Assembly (NCBI RefSeq): GCF_040451425.1
Contig: NZ_CP144374.1
Location: 682,001 to 746,000 of the forward strand
DNA length: 64,000 bases
Direction of reading: 5' to 3'
Source: Thermodesulfovibrio sp. 3462-1
GTDB taxonomy: Bacteria > Nitrospirota > Thermodesulfovibrionia > Thermodesulfovibrionales > Thermodesulfovibrionaceae
Both the position numbers and the translations under genes were made by a program. Below are positions 1 through 9,753 of the stretch, piece after piece. Under the pieces are notes generated by a model that searched no databases, was not told where the DNA came from, and saw nothing but the letters and a program-made list of their open reading frames with translations. How positions within the stretch are numbered: position 1 is the first letter of the stretch; each line of letters opens with the position of its first letter.

Positions 1-536
1 CTTTTCTTGACCCCTGGGCTGATCCTCAGGGAAGTGGATTCCAGCTTGTTCAATCATTGATTGCACTTGGAAGCGGAGGTCTTACAGGCCAGGGACTTGG
101 AGAAGGAAAACAAAAGCTTGCCTTTTTACCTGAAATACATACTGATTTTATATTTGCTCATATTGGAGAAGAGATGGGATTTATAGGAGCAGCTACGGTG
201 GTTGTTTTATTTTTTTTGATATGTCTCAAAGGATTAAGCATTGCTATGAAACAGTCAGAGCCTTTTTATTACTTTCTTGCTTCAGGGATTACAATTATGA
301 TTTCTATTCAGGCATTGATAAACTTTGCTGTTGTAACAGGTATGGCACCAACAAAGGGACTTCCTCTGCCCTTTATAAGCTATGGTGGTTCTGCTCTGGT
401 TATTAATTTTATTGCTATTGGAGTTTTGCTTAATCTTTCAAGATTCAACTCGGATAAAGGCTTGACAGAGGTATTACCTCAGAGAAAAACAAAATTAAGA
501 ACATATAAATACTGGAGAGGTAAAAGATTTTCATGA
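1..536 (+). CDS. ftsW: FtsW, septal peptidoglycan glycosyltransferase (C-terminal part)
   Basis: The open frame runs in from the left edge (codons from base 3), so only about 177 C-terminal residues are present. They contain several hydrophobic membrane helices and the SEDS-family signature FISYGGSALV near residues 105-115 of the visible ORF. FtsW polymerises lipid II into glycan strands at the division septum. Its position directly before murG, overlapping it by 4 bp (TCATGA), is the usual dcw order and favours FtsW over RodA. The last 30 residues are basic and presumably cytoplasmic. Confidence 0.93.
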   Translation, partial: FLDPWADPQGSGFQLVQSLIALGSGGLTGQGLGEGKQKLAFLPEIHTDFIFAHIGEEMGFIGAATVVVLFFLICLKGLSIAMKQSEPFYYFLASGITIMISIQALINFAVVTGMAPTKGLPLPFISYGGSALVINFIAIGVLLNLSRFNSDKGLTEVLPQRKTKLRTYKYWRGKRFS

Positions 537-1642
537 AAGTTATCATAGCTGGTGGTGGAACAGGAGGACATCTTTTTCCTGGATTGGCTCTTGCAGAATG
601 TATTGATCAGAAATATCCTGAAGCAAAGATTGTTTTTGTAGGAACTCAAAGAGGATTGGAATCAAAGGTTATTCCTAAGACAAAATATGAATTAAAATTT
701 ATATCTATTCAAGGATTTGTTGGAAAGTCCGCTGGACAAAAACTAAAGAGTATTATAACTCTTTTTAAATCCATATCTGAATCAAAAAATATTTTAGAGG
801 CTTTTTCACCGGATGTTGTTTTTGGTGTAGGAGGGTATGCTTCTTTTCCTGTTGTTTTAACAGCTGCTTTAAAAAAAATCCCTACAATTATTCTTGAACA
901 AAATACTGTTCCAGGACTTGCAAATAAGATACTTGCAAGAGTTGCTTCAGCAGTTGCAGTAAGTTATCCTGAAACCATTGATTATTTTCCAAAACAAAAG
1001 GTTTATCTTACTGGAACGCCAATTAGAAAAAAAATCTTAGAAGGCGATTTAGAAAAAGCAAAACAACTTTTTAATATAAAAGAAGGAAAACTCACTATAC
1101 TGATTTTTGGAGGAAGTCTTGGTGCAAGAAAAATAAATAAAGCTATGACAGAAGCTCTTCCATATTTGCTTCCTTTAAAGGATAGGATTCAGATAATTCA
1201 TCAAACAGGACAGAACGATTTAAACTGGGTTTCTGCTGAATATAAAAATCTTTCATTCAAAGCCACTGTTTTACCCTTTATATATGATATGGCAGAGGCT
1301 TACAATGTAGCAGATTTAGTAATTTCAAGGGCAGGAGCCTCTACTGTAGCAGAGATTACAGCTATTGGCAAAGCGTCAATTCTGATTCCATATCCCTATG
1401 CTGCATATAATCATCAAGAGATGAATGCTCGAAGGCTTTTTAGTCGTGGTGCCTGTGAACTTATTCTTGATAGAGATTTAAATGGACAGAACCTTGCAAA
1501 AAAGATTAACGAGATTTTAAATAGTCCAGAAGTCATAAAAGAGATGCAGAGAGCAAGTCTTGCCTTTGGGAAACCAAAAGCAGGAGAAAAAATTATAGAG
1601 ATTGCTGAAACCCTGATAAGGAGGAGAAATGTATCATTATAA
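533..1642 (+). CDS. murG: UDP-GlcNAc:lipid I N-acetylglucosaminyltransferase MurG
   Basis: MurG adds GlcNAc to lipid I to make lipid II on the inner face of the membrane. The 369-residue protein has the usual family length. The glycine-rich GGGTGGH loop is at residues 7-13, GVGGYASFP lies near residue 100, and the C-terminal UDP-GlcNAc-binding stretch SRAGASTVAE is near residue 264. The ATG overlaps the ftsW stop by 4 bp, so translation is probably coupled, and its 3' end overlaps murC by 14 bp. Confidence 0.97.
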   Translation: MKVIIAGGGTGGHLFPGLALAECIDQKYPEAKIVFVGTQRGLESKVIPKTKYELKFISIQGFVGKSAGQKLKSIITLFKSISESKNILEAFSPDVVFGVGGYASFPVVLTAALKKIPTIILEQNTVPGLANKILARVASAVAVSYPETIDYFPKQKVYLTGTPIRKKILEGDLEKAKQLFNIKEGKLTILIFGGSLGARKINKAMTEALPYLLPLKDRIQIIHQTGQNDLNWVSAEYKNLSFKATVLPFIYDMAEAYNVADLVISRAGASTVAEITAIGKASILIPYPYAAYNHQEMNARRLFSRGACELILDRDLNGQNLAKKINEILNSPEVIKEMQRASLAFGKPKAGEKIIEIAETLIRRRNVSL

Positions 1643-2999
1643 AAAAATTCATTTTGTTGGTATTGGTGGAATTGGGATGAGTGGTATTGCTGAGGTTCTT
1701 CATAATATGGGTTATATTGTAACAGGCTCTGACATAAAAGAGTCTGATACTGTTAAAAGATTAAGAAATTTTGGAATAAAAGTATTCATCGGGCATAGCA
1801 AAGACAACATTGATGAAACAGATGTGGTCGTATTTTCTTCAGCAGTAAAGCCTGATAATCCTGAAATTGTCAAAGCAAAGGAGTTTGGAATTCCTGTTAT
1901 TCCAAGAGCTGAAATGCTTGCTGAACTCTGCAGACTGAAATATTCAATTCTGGTTGCTGGTGCCCACGGAAAAACAACAACCACTTCCTTAATTGCCACT
2001 GTTTTGACTGATGCTGGATTTGATCCCACAGTGATTGTAGGAGGAAAGCTCAAGTCAATTGGAAGCAATGCAAAGCTTGGTCAGGGTGAGTTTCTTATAG
2101 CTGAGGCTGATGAAAGTGATGGGAGTTTTTTAAAGCTTACTCCAGCTATTTCTGTGATAACAAACATTGATAGAGAACATCTTGATTATTTTAAAAATCT
2201 CAGAAGAATTAAAAAGGCTTTTGTTGAATTTGCAAATAAAGTTCCCTTTTATGGTCTTTCAATTCTCTGTGGAGAGTGCAGGCATATAAGGGATTTAATT
2301 CCTCATTTAACAAGAAGATATGTGACATATGGATTTGATAAAGCCTTTGATTTTTATGCAAAAAATATTGAGTATTCACCACCAAAGGTTTCCTTTAATG
2401 CCTTTTTCAAAGAGAAATCTCTTGGAAGATTTACTATTACTGTTTTAGGAAAACACAATGTTTTGAATGCTCTGGCAACAATAATTGTGGCAAAGGAGCT
2501 TTCAGTGCCTATGCAAAAAGTGAAAGAATCTTTTGAGAGTTTTAAAGGAATTGGCAGAAGATTTGAGTTTAAAGGAGAAAAAAAGGGTATAAAATTTTAT
2601 GATGACTATGGACATCATCCAACAGAAATAAAGGCTGTAATAAAAACTGCTTTATGGTTGAAACCAGAAAGACTCTGCGTGATCTTTCAACCTCACAGAT
2701 ACACAAGAACAAGGGATTTAATGGAAGAGTTTATTAAGGTATTTAAAAGCACATTGCGGAAGACTGATGTTTTATTCCTTATGGATATATATCCTGCCAG
2801 TGAACCTCCTATTGAAGGAGTGAGTGGTGAAATTTTATACGAAAAACTGAAAAATGCTGGTGTAAATGTTAGATTTAATCCAGACAAAGAAAAGATTAAG
2901 GATGATATTTTAAAAGAAATAAAGGAAGGAGATGTTGTTTTTACCATTGGAGCAGGAGATGTTTATAAAATTGGTGAAGCTTTGCTGGAAAGGCTATGA
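1629..2999 (+). CDS. murC: UDP-N-acetylmuramate--L-alanine ligase MurC
   Basis: MurC is the first Mur ligase; it attaches L-Ala to UDP-MurNAc using ATP in the cytoplasm. The 456-residue length fits the family. Visible motifs are an N-terminal Rossmann GIGGIGMSG (residues 10-18), the ATP loop GAHGKTTTT (about 111-119) and the C-terminal DDYGHHPTE motif (about 325). The start overlaps the murG end by 14 bp, with a GGAGG-type ribosome site just upstream. The stop overlaps murB by 4 bp. Confidence 0.97.
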   Translation: MYHYKKIHFVGIGGIGMSGIAEVLHNMGYIVTGSDIKESDTVKRLRNFGIKVFIGHSKDNIDETDVVVFSSAVKPDNPEIVKAKEFGIPVIPRAEMLAELCRLKYSILVAGAHGKTTTTSLIATVLTDAGFDPTVIVGGKLKSIGSNAKLGQGEFLIAEADESDGSFLKLTPAISVITNIDREHLDYFKNLRRIKKAFVEFANKVPFYGLSILCGECRHIRDLIPHLTRRYVTYGFDKAFDFYAKNIEYSPPKVSFNAFFKEKSLGRFTITVLGKHNVLNALATIIVAKELSVPMQKVKESFESFKGIGRRFEFKGEKKGIKFYDDYGHHPTEIKAVIKTALWLKPERLCVIFQPHRYTRTRDLMEEFIKVFKSTLRKTDVLFLMDIYPASEPPIEGVSGEILYEKLKNAGVNVRFNPDKEKIKDDILKEIKEGDVVFTIGAGDVYKIGEALLERL

Positions 3000-3883
3000 A
3001 AAATATTGAAATTTTCTGTAAAGAAAAGGGATTGATTTATAAAAAATATGAGCCTCTATCTGAATATACCACTTTGAAAATTGGAGGGCAGGCGGATTTA
3101 ATAGCATTTTCAGAGGAAGACAGTATTGTGGATTTGATTGAAGTAATAAAAAACGAGGGATTAGCCTATTATGTTATAGGAGGAGGTAGTAACTTACTCA
3201 TAAGTGATAGTGGATTCAGAGGAGTGATAATCAATACAAAAAGAATGAACAGAATAGATATTGAAGAATTTAAAATCAGGGCTTCAGCTGGAGTAAAGCT
3301 TCAAAGGCTTGCTGCCTTTGTTTTGAAAAGAAATCTTTCAGGTATGGAAGGACTTGTTGGTATCCCGGGAACAGTTGGAGGTGCTGTAAAAGGCAATGCA
3401 GGCTCTTTTGGATATGAAATAAAGGACAGTCTTGAGGAAGTGGAAGTTATTACTGATCAGCTGGAGATAAAGGTTTTAAAAAAGCAGAATATGAATTTTA
3501 AATACAGGAGTTCAGGGCTGCCTGAATCTTGGATTATTAAATCTGCCAGATTCAGCTTAAAAAGTGGTGAGCCTTTTAAAAAAATGAAGGAATTTCTTAA
3601 GAAAAAAATAGAAACACAACCTTTAAGAGATAGATCTGCTGGTTGTGTATTTAAAAATCCCGAGGGGCATTCAGCAGGTGCCTTAATAGATAAAGCAGGA
3701 TTAAAGGGAATGAGAATCGGAGATATAGTTGTAAGTCCTGTTCATGCTAACTACTTTATAAATACCGGCAGAGGTAAGGCAAGTGATTTTCTTAGATTAA
3801 TGGATATTGTTAGAGAAAAAGTATTCAAACTTTTTTCTATTGAATTAGAACCTGAAATAAAAATTTTAGGAGGACAGTTATGA
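2996..3883 (+). CDS. murB: UDP-N-acetylenolpyruvoylglucosamine reductase MurB
   Basis: MurB is an FAD enzyme that reduces UDP-GlcNAc-enolpyruvate to UDP-MurNAc with NADPH. The 295-residue form has an N-terminal FAD-binding PCMH fold with GGGSNLLI near residue 62, followed by the [14 protein letters not shown] segment. The C-terminal domain carries the active-site stretch SAGCVFKNP (about 215-223). The short length, without the extra C-terminal insertion of the E. coli type, suggests a type II MurB. It overlaps murC and ddl by 4 bp at each end. Confidence 0.96.
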   Translation: MKNIEIFCKEKGLIYKKYEPLSEYTTLKIGGQADLIAFSEEDSIVDLIEVIKNEGLAYYVIGGGSNLLISDSGFRGVIINTKRMNRIDIEEFKIRASAGVKLQRLAAFVLKRNLSGMEGLVGIPGTVGGAVKGNAGSFGYEIKDSLEEVEVITDQLEIKVLKKQNMNFKYRSSGLPESWIIKSARFSLKSGEPFKKMKEFLKKKIETQPLRDRSAGCVFKNPEGHSAGALIDKAGLKGMRIGDIVVSPVHANYFINTGRGKASDFLRLMDIVREKVFKLFSIELEPEIKILGGQL

Positions 3884-4791
3884 GAGTTGGTGTAATAGCA
3901 GGAGGAATATCATCTGAAAGGGAGGTTTCTCTTAAAAGTGGGCAGGCAGTTTTTAATGCTTTAAGGGAACTTGGATTTAATACAGTTTTTATAGATGCAG
4001 GCACTGACCTCTGTGAGAAAATAAAACAGGAAAAAATTGATGTAGCCTTTCTGGTTCTTCATGGAGGATGGGGAGAAAATGGCGGAGTTCAAGGAATGCT
4101 TGAAGTTATGGGAATTCCATACACTGGTTCAGGAGTTCTTGCTTCAGCTCTGGCAATGGACAAAGAGGCAACAAAGAAAATATTTCTATATCATAGCATC
4201 CCTGTGCCTCCATTTAAAACAGTTTATAAAAGTGATTATCTTTCTTCAGCTTTTAGCCTTCAGTCTCTCAGTTTTCCTCTTGTTGTAAAACCAGCACATG
4301 AAGGCTCTTCAGTAGGAGTAAATATTGTTCGAAGCGAAAAAGAACTTGATGAAGCTCTTAAAGAAGCCTTTAAATATGGCAACAGGGCAATTTTAGAAAA
4401 ATATATTGAAGGTAAAGAAATTCACATTGGTGTTCTTGGCAATAGAGCTCTTGGAGGAGTTGAAGTTCGACCTAAAAAGGAGTTTTACAGTTATGAAGCA
4501 AAATATACAAAGGGGCTCACTGATTATATACTTCCTCCAGAGATAGATGCTTCTGTTTATGAAAAACTTAAAGAGCTTGGGCTTAAAGCTCATCAGGCAT
4601 TGGGCTGTAAAGGTGCTACAAGAGTTGATATGCTCGTTGATGAGAAGAATAATGTCTATGTTCTTGAGGTAAATACAATTCCTGGAATGACAGAGACTTC
4701 GCTTTTACCCAAAATAGCGTCTCTTTCAGGCTATGATTTTAAAAGTCTTGTTAAAGAAATTCTTGAGCTTGCACTGAAAGATGAAGAATAA
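3880..4791 (+). CDS. ddl: D-alanine--D-alanine ligase
   Basis: Ddl is an ATP-grasp enzyme making the D-Ala-D-Ala dipeptide for peptidoglycan precursors. At 303 residues it matches the DdlB subfamily. The N-terminus has [14 protein letters not shown] (8-21) and the [12 protein letters not shown] stretch (about 60-71). The ATP-grasp domain has [10 protein letters not shown] and the metal-binding end [24 protein letters not shown] coupling to murB and an 11-bp overlap with ftsQ place it within one dcw transcript. Confidence 0.96.
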   Translation: MRVGVIAGGISSEREVSLKSGQAVFNALRELGFNTVFIDAGTDLCEKIKQEKIDVAFLVLHGGWGENGGVQGMLEVMGIPYTGSGVLASALAMDKEATKKIFLYHSIPVPPFKTVYKSDYLSSAFSLQSLSFPLVVKPAHEGSSVGVNIVRSEKELDEALKEAFKYGNRAILEKYIEGKEIHIGVLGNRALGGVEVRPKKEFYSYEAKYTKGLTDYILPPEIDASVYEKLKELGLKAHQALGCKGATRVDMLVDEKNNVYVLEVNTIPGMTETSLLPKIASLSGYDFKSLVKEILELALKDEE

Positions 4792-5506
4792 AAAATGGAT
4801 AATTCTCGTGGGAGTTTTTTTCATTTTAATGGCAGTATTTTTATATTCTGAAGGACTTACTGTAAGGCATATTGTCATTATTGGCAATAAACATCTTAAT
4901 GAAAAAGAAATCAGGTCAATCATAGGCATAAAGGAGGGAAGTTCTATAATTTATCCATCATCTAAGAGCTTATATGAAAGACTAAAAAAAACGCCTTGGA
5001 TAAAGGATGCGATAATAAGAAAAGATTTAAATGGTACAATAACGATTTATATAAAAGAATCCAGTCCAGTTGCTGTTGCCATGTTTAATGAAAAAGCCTA
5101 TTTAATTGATTATGAAGCTCAGATTCTTGAGGATTTTACTCAAGAGATTCAGGCATCAGCAAACCATAAGCCTTTATTATTGCCAGTTATAAAAAATATT
5201 GATCCCTTTAAAAACAGGGAAACTTTTGAGGAAGCTGTGAAATTACTGAATTTTATTAGCAATAAAGGCTTTATAAAAACTGAAGATGAAATAACCATAA
5301 CAGGCAATAATCCAGATACTCTTACTCTTTACATAAATGATTTTCCAATTATTGTAGGTAAAGGAGACTTTGAGATAAAGTTTGCCAAGTATCTCATTGT
5401 TAATGCTGAAATTCAAAAAAGAGGACTAAATGTGCAATACATTGATTTAAGATTTCCTGATAGAGTAATAGTAAAACCAGTTCAGCAGGATTTGAAAGAT
5501 GAGTGA
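4781..5506 (+). CDS. ftsQ: Cell division protein FtsQ
   Basis: FtsQ is a bitopic inner-membrane protein linking early and late divisome components. The 241-residue protein has a short basic cytoplasmic tail (MKNKK), one transmembrane helix at residues 6-24 and a POTRA domain around residues 27-95 ([18 protein letters not shown]). A periplasmic beta domain follows. Sequence is weakly conserved in this family; the call rests on this architecture plus the position between ddl and ftsA. It overlaps both neighbours (11 and 8 bp). Confidence 0.92.
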   Translation: MKNKKWIILVGVFFILMAVFLYSEGLTVRHIVIIGNKHLNEKEIRSIIGIKEGSSIIYPSSKSLYERLKKTPWIKDAIIRKDLNGTITIYIKESSPVAVAMFNEKAYLIDYEAQILEDFTQEIQASANHKPLLLPVIKNIDPFKNRETFEEAVKLLNFISNKGFIKTEDEITITGNNPDTLTLYINDFPIIVGKGDFEIKFAKYLIVNAEIQKRGLNVQYIDLRFPDRVIVKPVQQDLKDE

Positions 5507-6773
5507 GATTGCAGTAATAGATATTGGAACAACAAAAATAGCTTTTGCTTCAGCAAAAATTGAGAATTCAAGAGTAAAGATCAATTTTATGAGAAGTTAT
5601 CCTTCTGCTGGTTTAAAGAAAGGTAAAATAGTTGACATGGAAGCAATGAGCACTTCTATTAAAAGAGCTTTACAGGAGATAGAAACCACTACAGGATTAA
5701 AGATGAAAAAAGCTTATGTCTGTGCCTCAGGAAATGATATCAAAGGTATTTACAGTAATGCAGCAGTCAAGGTAAGAAAAAAAGAAGTGACAGAGCAAGA
5801 TGTTGATTTAGCAATTGAAGCAGCAACTGCCATGAGAATTCCTTCTGACAGACAAGCGGTTCATATTTTGCCTGTTGAGTTTATTGTAGATGGAGTAAAT
5901 GGAATAAAAGACCCTGTTGGCATGAAGGCATTAAGGCTTGAAGCAAGGGTTTATATTATAACTGCTTCATCATCTCACATTCAGAATATTGTTACTTGCT
6001 GTAATAAAGCAGGAATTGAAGTTGAAGAAATTGTGCTGCAGAGTATAGCATCCGCTGAAGCTACTCTTACAGAACATGACAGAGAAATGGGAACTGTGGT
6101 TGTTGATATTGGTGGAGGAAGTACAGACATTGCTGTATTTCAAGATGGTTATTTAAAGCATGTGGCAACATATGGCGTTGGAGGTAATCACATTACAAAT
6201 GATCTGGCAATAGGGTTAAAGATACCATTCAGAGAAGCAGAAAGAATAAAAACCCAGTTTGCAGTGGCAATGCCTGATATTAGCTTCGGAGATTTGAAGT
6301 TTGAAAAAGATAAGGATGAAATAGAAATTGTCGGGATTGATAAGCATTCTATAAAAATTCCCATGACTGTAATAAAAGAAATAGTTTATGCAAGATGTGA
6401 GGAAATTCTTGAAATCATTAAAAAGGAGCTTGACTCAATTCCTCTTGATTCAATATCTTCAGCAGTATTTACTGGTGGAACTTCTCTTTTGCAGGGTTTT
6501 GTTTCTCTGGCTGAAGGATTTCTATCAATTCCTGCAAGAATAGGAAAACCTGATGCAGGACTTATGGAAATGGCTTATGAACTTGGGTTAGATGAGACTC
6601 CTTTTAATGAGGAAGAAATAGAAGGAATTTACAATCCTGAGTTTTCTTCAACCGTAGGCACTTTTATTTATGTATTAAAAACAGGACACTATAATGAATC
6701 AAATTCAGGCTTTGAAGGAGTTTTTAATAAAATTCTAACATGGTTTGAAAAGGGATTGAAAAAATTTGTATAA
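5499..6773 (+). CDS. ftsA: Cell division protein FtsA
   Basis: FtsA is an actin-like ATPase that tethers FtsZ to the membrane. Visible features are the N-terminal phosphate-1 loop (IDIGTTKIAFA, residues 7-17), the phosphate-2 motif VVVDIGGGSTDIAVF (near residue 203) and the adenosine-binding FTGGTSLLQG near residue 325. The C-terminus FNKILTWFEKGLKKFV has the pattern of the amphipathic membrane-targeting helix. The 424-residue length is typical. Only 21 bp separate it from ftsZ. Confidence 0.96.
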   Translation: MSEIAVIDIGTTKIAFASAKIENSRVKINFMRSYPSAGLKKGKIVDMEAMSTSIKRALQEIETTTGLKMKKAYVCASGNDIKGIYSNAAVKVRKKEVTEQDVDLAIEAATAMRIPSDRQAVHILPVEFIVDGVNGIKDPVGMKALRLEARVYIITASSSHIQNIVTCCNKAGIEVEEIVLQSIASAEATLTEHDREMGTVVVDIGGGSTDIAVFQDGYLKHVATYGVGGNHITNDLAIGLKIPFREAERIKTQFAVAMPDISFGDLKFEKDKDEIEIVGIDKHSIKIPMTVIKEIVYARCEEILEIIKKELDSIPLDSISSAVFTGGTSLLQGFVSLAEGFLSIPARIGKPDAGLMEMAYELGLDETPFNEEEIEGIYNPEFSSTVGTFIYVLKTGHYNESNSGFEGVFNKILTWFEKGLKKFV

Positions 6774-6794
6774 AACCAAAGAAGGAGGGACAAG

Positions 6795-8129
6795 ATGTTT
6801 GAAATTGAAGAAGTGGAAAGACCTGTAGCAAAGATAAAAGTTATAGGAGTTGGAGGAGCCGGGACAAATGCTGTAAATACAATGATTTCTTCAGGGGTTT
6901 ATGGAGTTGAGTTTATAGCAGTCAATACTGACATACAGCACCTTGAAATATCCCTGGCTCCTGTAAAGGTTCAGATTGGAAAGGAGCTTACAAAAGGTCT
7001 TGGAGCAGGCTCTGACCCTGAACTTGGTAAGAAGTCAGCGCTGGAAGACAAAGACACTCTTCTTTCCTGTATTGAAGGCTCAGATTTAATTTTTATAACA
7101 GCAGGGATGGGGGGAGGAACAGGAACAGGCGCAGCGCCTGTGATCGCTTCTTTAGCAAAAGAACTGGGAATACTGACAGTAGCAGTTGTCACAAAGCCAT
7201 TTTATTTTGAAGGCAAAAAAAGGCTTCAAAATGCTGTTGTGGGAATAAAAGAGTTGAAAAAATATGTGGATACAATCATTATTATTCCCAATGACAGAAT
7301 TCACATGGTTGTTGAAAAAGGAACTCCTCTTGTAAAATCTTTTGCAATTGCCAATGACATTTTAAGACAGGCTGTTCAGGGAATTTCAGACCTCATTTTA
7401 AGTCCTGGCTTTATAAATAGAGACTTTGCAGATGTAAGGACTATTATTGAAAACTCTGGTAAGGCAGTAATTGGGCTTGGAACATGCACAAAACAGGAAG
7501 GTGCAGCTGAGGCCGCTCGCCGTGCAATTAATAATCCACTGCTTGAAGAAACATCAATAGAGGGAGCAAAAAGAATATTGATAAACATTACAGGAGGATT
7601 TGATCTTACTCTTGATGAAGTACAGGAAATTGCAGGAGCAATTTACGATGTTGCCCATGAAGAGGCAAACATAATATTTGGAACTGTAATAAAGTCTGAA
7701 ATAGAAAACGAGATATATGTTACAGTTATTGCAACAGGATTTGAAGACAAAACTGAGGAGATAAATTTAAGCTCCACTGAGAAGTGGATGCCAAAAGGTA
7801 GTAGTATTTCTTTAAAACAAACAAAGAGAATCATCTCAAAAGATATTCAATCTCTTTCTTCGTTAAATCTTCATTCAATAAATGAAAAAGTGGAAAATCC
7901 ACCAAATTCAGAAAAACATTTATCTACTTCCTCTGAAAATAAGGAAGTTGATATCTCTTGTGAGACGGAATCAAATTCCCCAGAAGAAAAATTAAAAATA
8001 CAGTCCTCTGAAGACTCTATAATTTTAAAGGAACCCTCAAAAGAGATTCCTACAGATATTGAAGATGAGATTGATATACCAGCTTATTTGAGAAAGAAAT
8101 ATAAAATTCTGAATGAGAAAAATATTTAA
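6795..8129 (+). CDS. ftsZ: Cell division GTPase FtsZ
   Basis: FtsZ is the tubulin-like GTPase forming the division ring. The start is fixed by a strong GGAGGG site 9 bp upstream. GTP-binding residues are seen in GVGGAGTNAVNTM (about 18-30) and the tubulin signature GMGGGTGTGAAP (about 104-115); the catalytic T7 loop contains NRDFADVRTI. After the core (about residue 320) comes an acidic, Ser/Glu-rich variable linker of about 100 residues, then the conserved C-terminal peptide IDIPAYLRKK that binds FtsA. The tail overlaps the next gene by 17 bp. Confidence 0.98.
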   Translation: MFEIEEVERPVAKIKVIGVGGAGTNAVNTMISSGVYGVEFIAVNTDIQHLEISLAPVKVQIGKELTKGLGAGSDPELGKKSALEDKDTLLSCIEGSDLIFITAGMGGGTGTGAAPVIASLAKELGILTVAVVTKPFYFEGKKRLQNAVVGIKELKKYVDTIIIIPNDRIHMVVEKGTPLVKSFAIANDILRQAVQGISDLILSPGFINRDFADVRTIIENSGKAVIGLGTCTKQEGAAEAARRAINNPLLEETSIEGAKRILINITGGFDLTLDEVQEIAGAIYDVAHEEANIIFGTVIKSEIENEIYVTVIATGFEDKTEEINLSSTEKWMPKGSSISLKQTKRIISKDIQSLSSLNLHSINEKVENPPNSEKHLSTSSENKEVDISCETESNSPEEKLKIQSSEDSIILKEPSKEIPTDIEDEIDIPAYLRKKYKILNEKNI

Positions 8130-9753
8130 CAGAATTGATGCTCTTCTGAAAAAAGAAAAGGGTACGATTTTTAAGGAGCATGGTGGCAGAATAAAGATAT
8201 GTCTCATATATCCAAATCTATACCAGGTTGGCATATCAAACTTGGGGTTTCAAGCTGTTTACAGGCTTTTTAATCAAAGAAAGGATGTTGTCTGTGAAAG
8301 AGCTTTTCTTCCCGAGAAAGAGCAGGATTTTATAAATCATCCCCTTGTGTCATTTGAATCAAAAACACCGCTTTATGAGTTTGATATAGTGGCTTTCAGT
8401 CTTTGTTTTGAAAATGACTATCCAAATATTCTAAAAGTATTAAAACTTGGCAGAATTCCTCATTATACTTCAGAGAGAGACTTTAATCATCCCCTTGTTG
8501 TTGCAGGTGGAGTTGGAGCTTTCAGCAATCCTGAACCTGTTGCAGAAATTTTTGATGCTTTATTTATCGGTGAGGCTGAAGAAGTTATTGATAAATTCAT
8601 AGAAGTTTACAGAACTATTAAGGAAGGTTGCTATCTGGAAGATTTTAAGGAGAATTTAAAAAAAGAGCTTATGAACCTTGATGGTTTTTATGTTCCTGAA
8701 GCATACGAAGAAGTATATTTTCAGGGAAAATTAAAAGGAAGGAGAATTTTGTGGAAAAATGCTCCAGAAAAAATTAAGAAGGTTTACTGTAAAGATTTTG
8801 CAGAAAAATTCAATTTTTCCCAGATAATTACTGAAGAGGCTGTATTTTCCAACATGTTTCTTTTAGAAAGTATGCGTGGATGCCCTTTCAGTTGCAGATT
8901 CTGTCTTGTGGGATATGTTTATAAGCCTGTAAGGAAAGCTTCTTTTGAAAAATTAAGAGAAATAATTGAAAATCTAAAACCCATTAAAGCAGGAATAATA
9001 GCTCCTTCTCTGACAGCTTACAGTGAGCTAAAAGAATTACTCAAAATTCAAGGCGTTGAATTATCTTTTACTTCCCTGAGGGCAGATAAAACAACCATTG
9101 AAATCCTAAAAAATCTTGTATCACAGAAAACCGTTACTCTTGCTCCAGAAGCAGGTTCTCAGAGATTAAGAAAAATAATAAAAAAAGAAATCAGTGAAGA
9201 AGATCTTCTCACCATAGCAGACAAACTTAAACAAACCAGTGTAGAAACTCTGAAGCTTTATTTTATGATAGGCCTTCCTTTTGAAAAAGATGAAGAGATT
9301 GATGAAATAGTTAAACTCATTAAAAAAATCAGAGATGTTTTCCCTCGCAGGACAGTAGCAAGTGTAAGCATATTTGTTCCAAAGCCTTTTACTCCCTTTC
9401 AATGGCACAGGATGGAGGAGTATGAGAAAGTTAAAGAGAAATTGAAAAAATTGAAAAGAGATACATTGCAGATTAAGGGATTCAAGCTTGTTCATGAAGT
9501 TCCAAAATACTCTTACATGGAGGGATACTTTGCAAGAGCATCAAGAAAGGCAATTTCAGTGATTGAGAGGATTTCAGAGGGAGAAAACTTCGGGAAAATC
9601 TTTGATGAAGTCAAGGACAGCCTCTATGAAATTAAATCTTTTAGAGATTATCTACCATGGGATTTCATTGAACATGAAGGATTAACTAAAGAGGCTTTAT
9701 GGAAGGAATATGAAAGGGCTAAGGATTTAGCCTGCCAAACTGGTAACATTTAA
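8113..9753 (+). CDS. Radical SAM protein with N-terminal B12-binding-like domain (TIGR03960-like)
   Basis: Its N-terminal 200 residues (KICLIYPNLYQVGISNLGFQ) resemble the cobalamin-binding-like domain of a widespread radical SAM family. The radical SAM core follows with the iron-sulfur motif CPFSCRFC near residue 257 (CxxxCxxC). The family is often fused or adjacent to a DUF2344 domain; none is seen here, where the protein ends after about 546 residues. Substrate is unknown to me. The start lies inside the ftsZ 3' end (17-bp overlap), suggesting co-translation with the dcw operon. Its 3' end overlaps the convergent SPASM gene by 35 bp. Confidence 0.85.
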   Translation: MRKIFNRIDALLKKEKGTIFKEHGGRIKICLIYPNLYQVGISNLGFQAVYRLFNQRKDVVCERAFLPEKEQDFINHPLVSFESKTPLYEFDIVAFSLCFENDYPNILKVLKLGRIPHYTSERDFNHPLVVAGGVGAFSNPEPVAEIFDALFIGEAEEVIDKFIEVYRTIKEGCYLEDFKENLKKELMNLDGFYVPEAYEEVYFQGKLKGRRILWKNAPEKIKKVYCKDFAEKFNFSQIITEEAVFSNMFLLESMRGCPFSCRFCLVGYVYKPVRKASFEKLREIIENLKPIKAGIIAPSLTAYSELKELLKIQGVELSFTSLRADKTTIEILKNLVSQKTVTLAPEAGSQRLRKIIKKEISEEDLLTIADKLKQTSVETLKLYFMIGLPFEKDEEIDEIVKLIKKIRDVFPRRTVASVSIFVPKPFTPFQWHRMEEYEKVKEKLKKLKRDTLQIKGFKLVHEVPKYSYMEGYFARASRKAISVIERISEGENFGKIFDEVKDSLYEIKSFRDYLPWDFIEHEGLTKEALWKEYERAKDLACQTGNI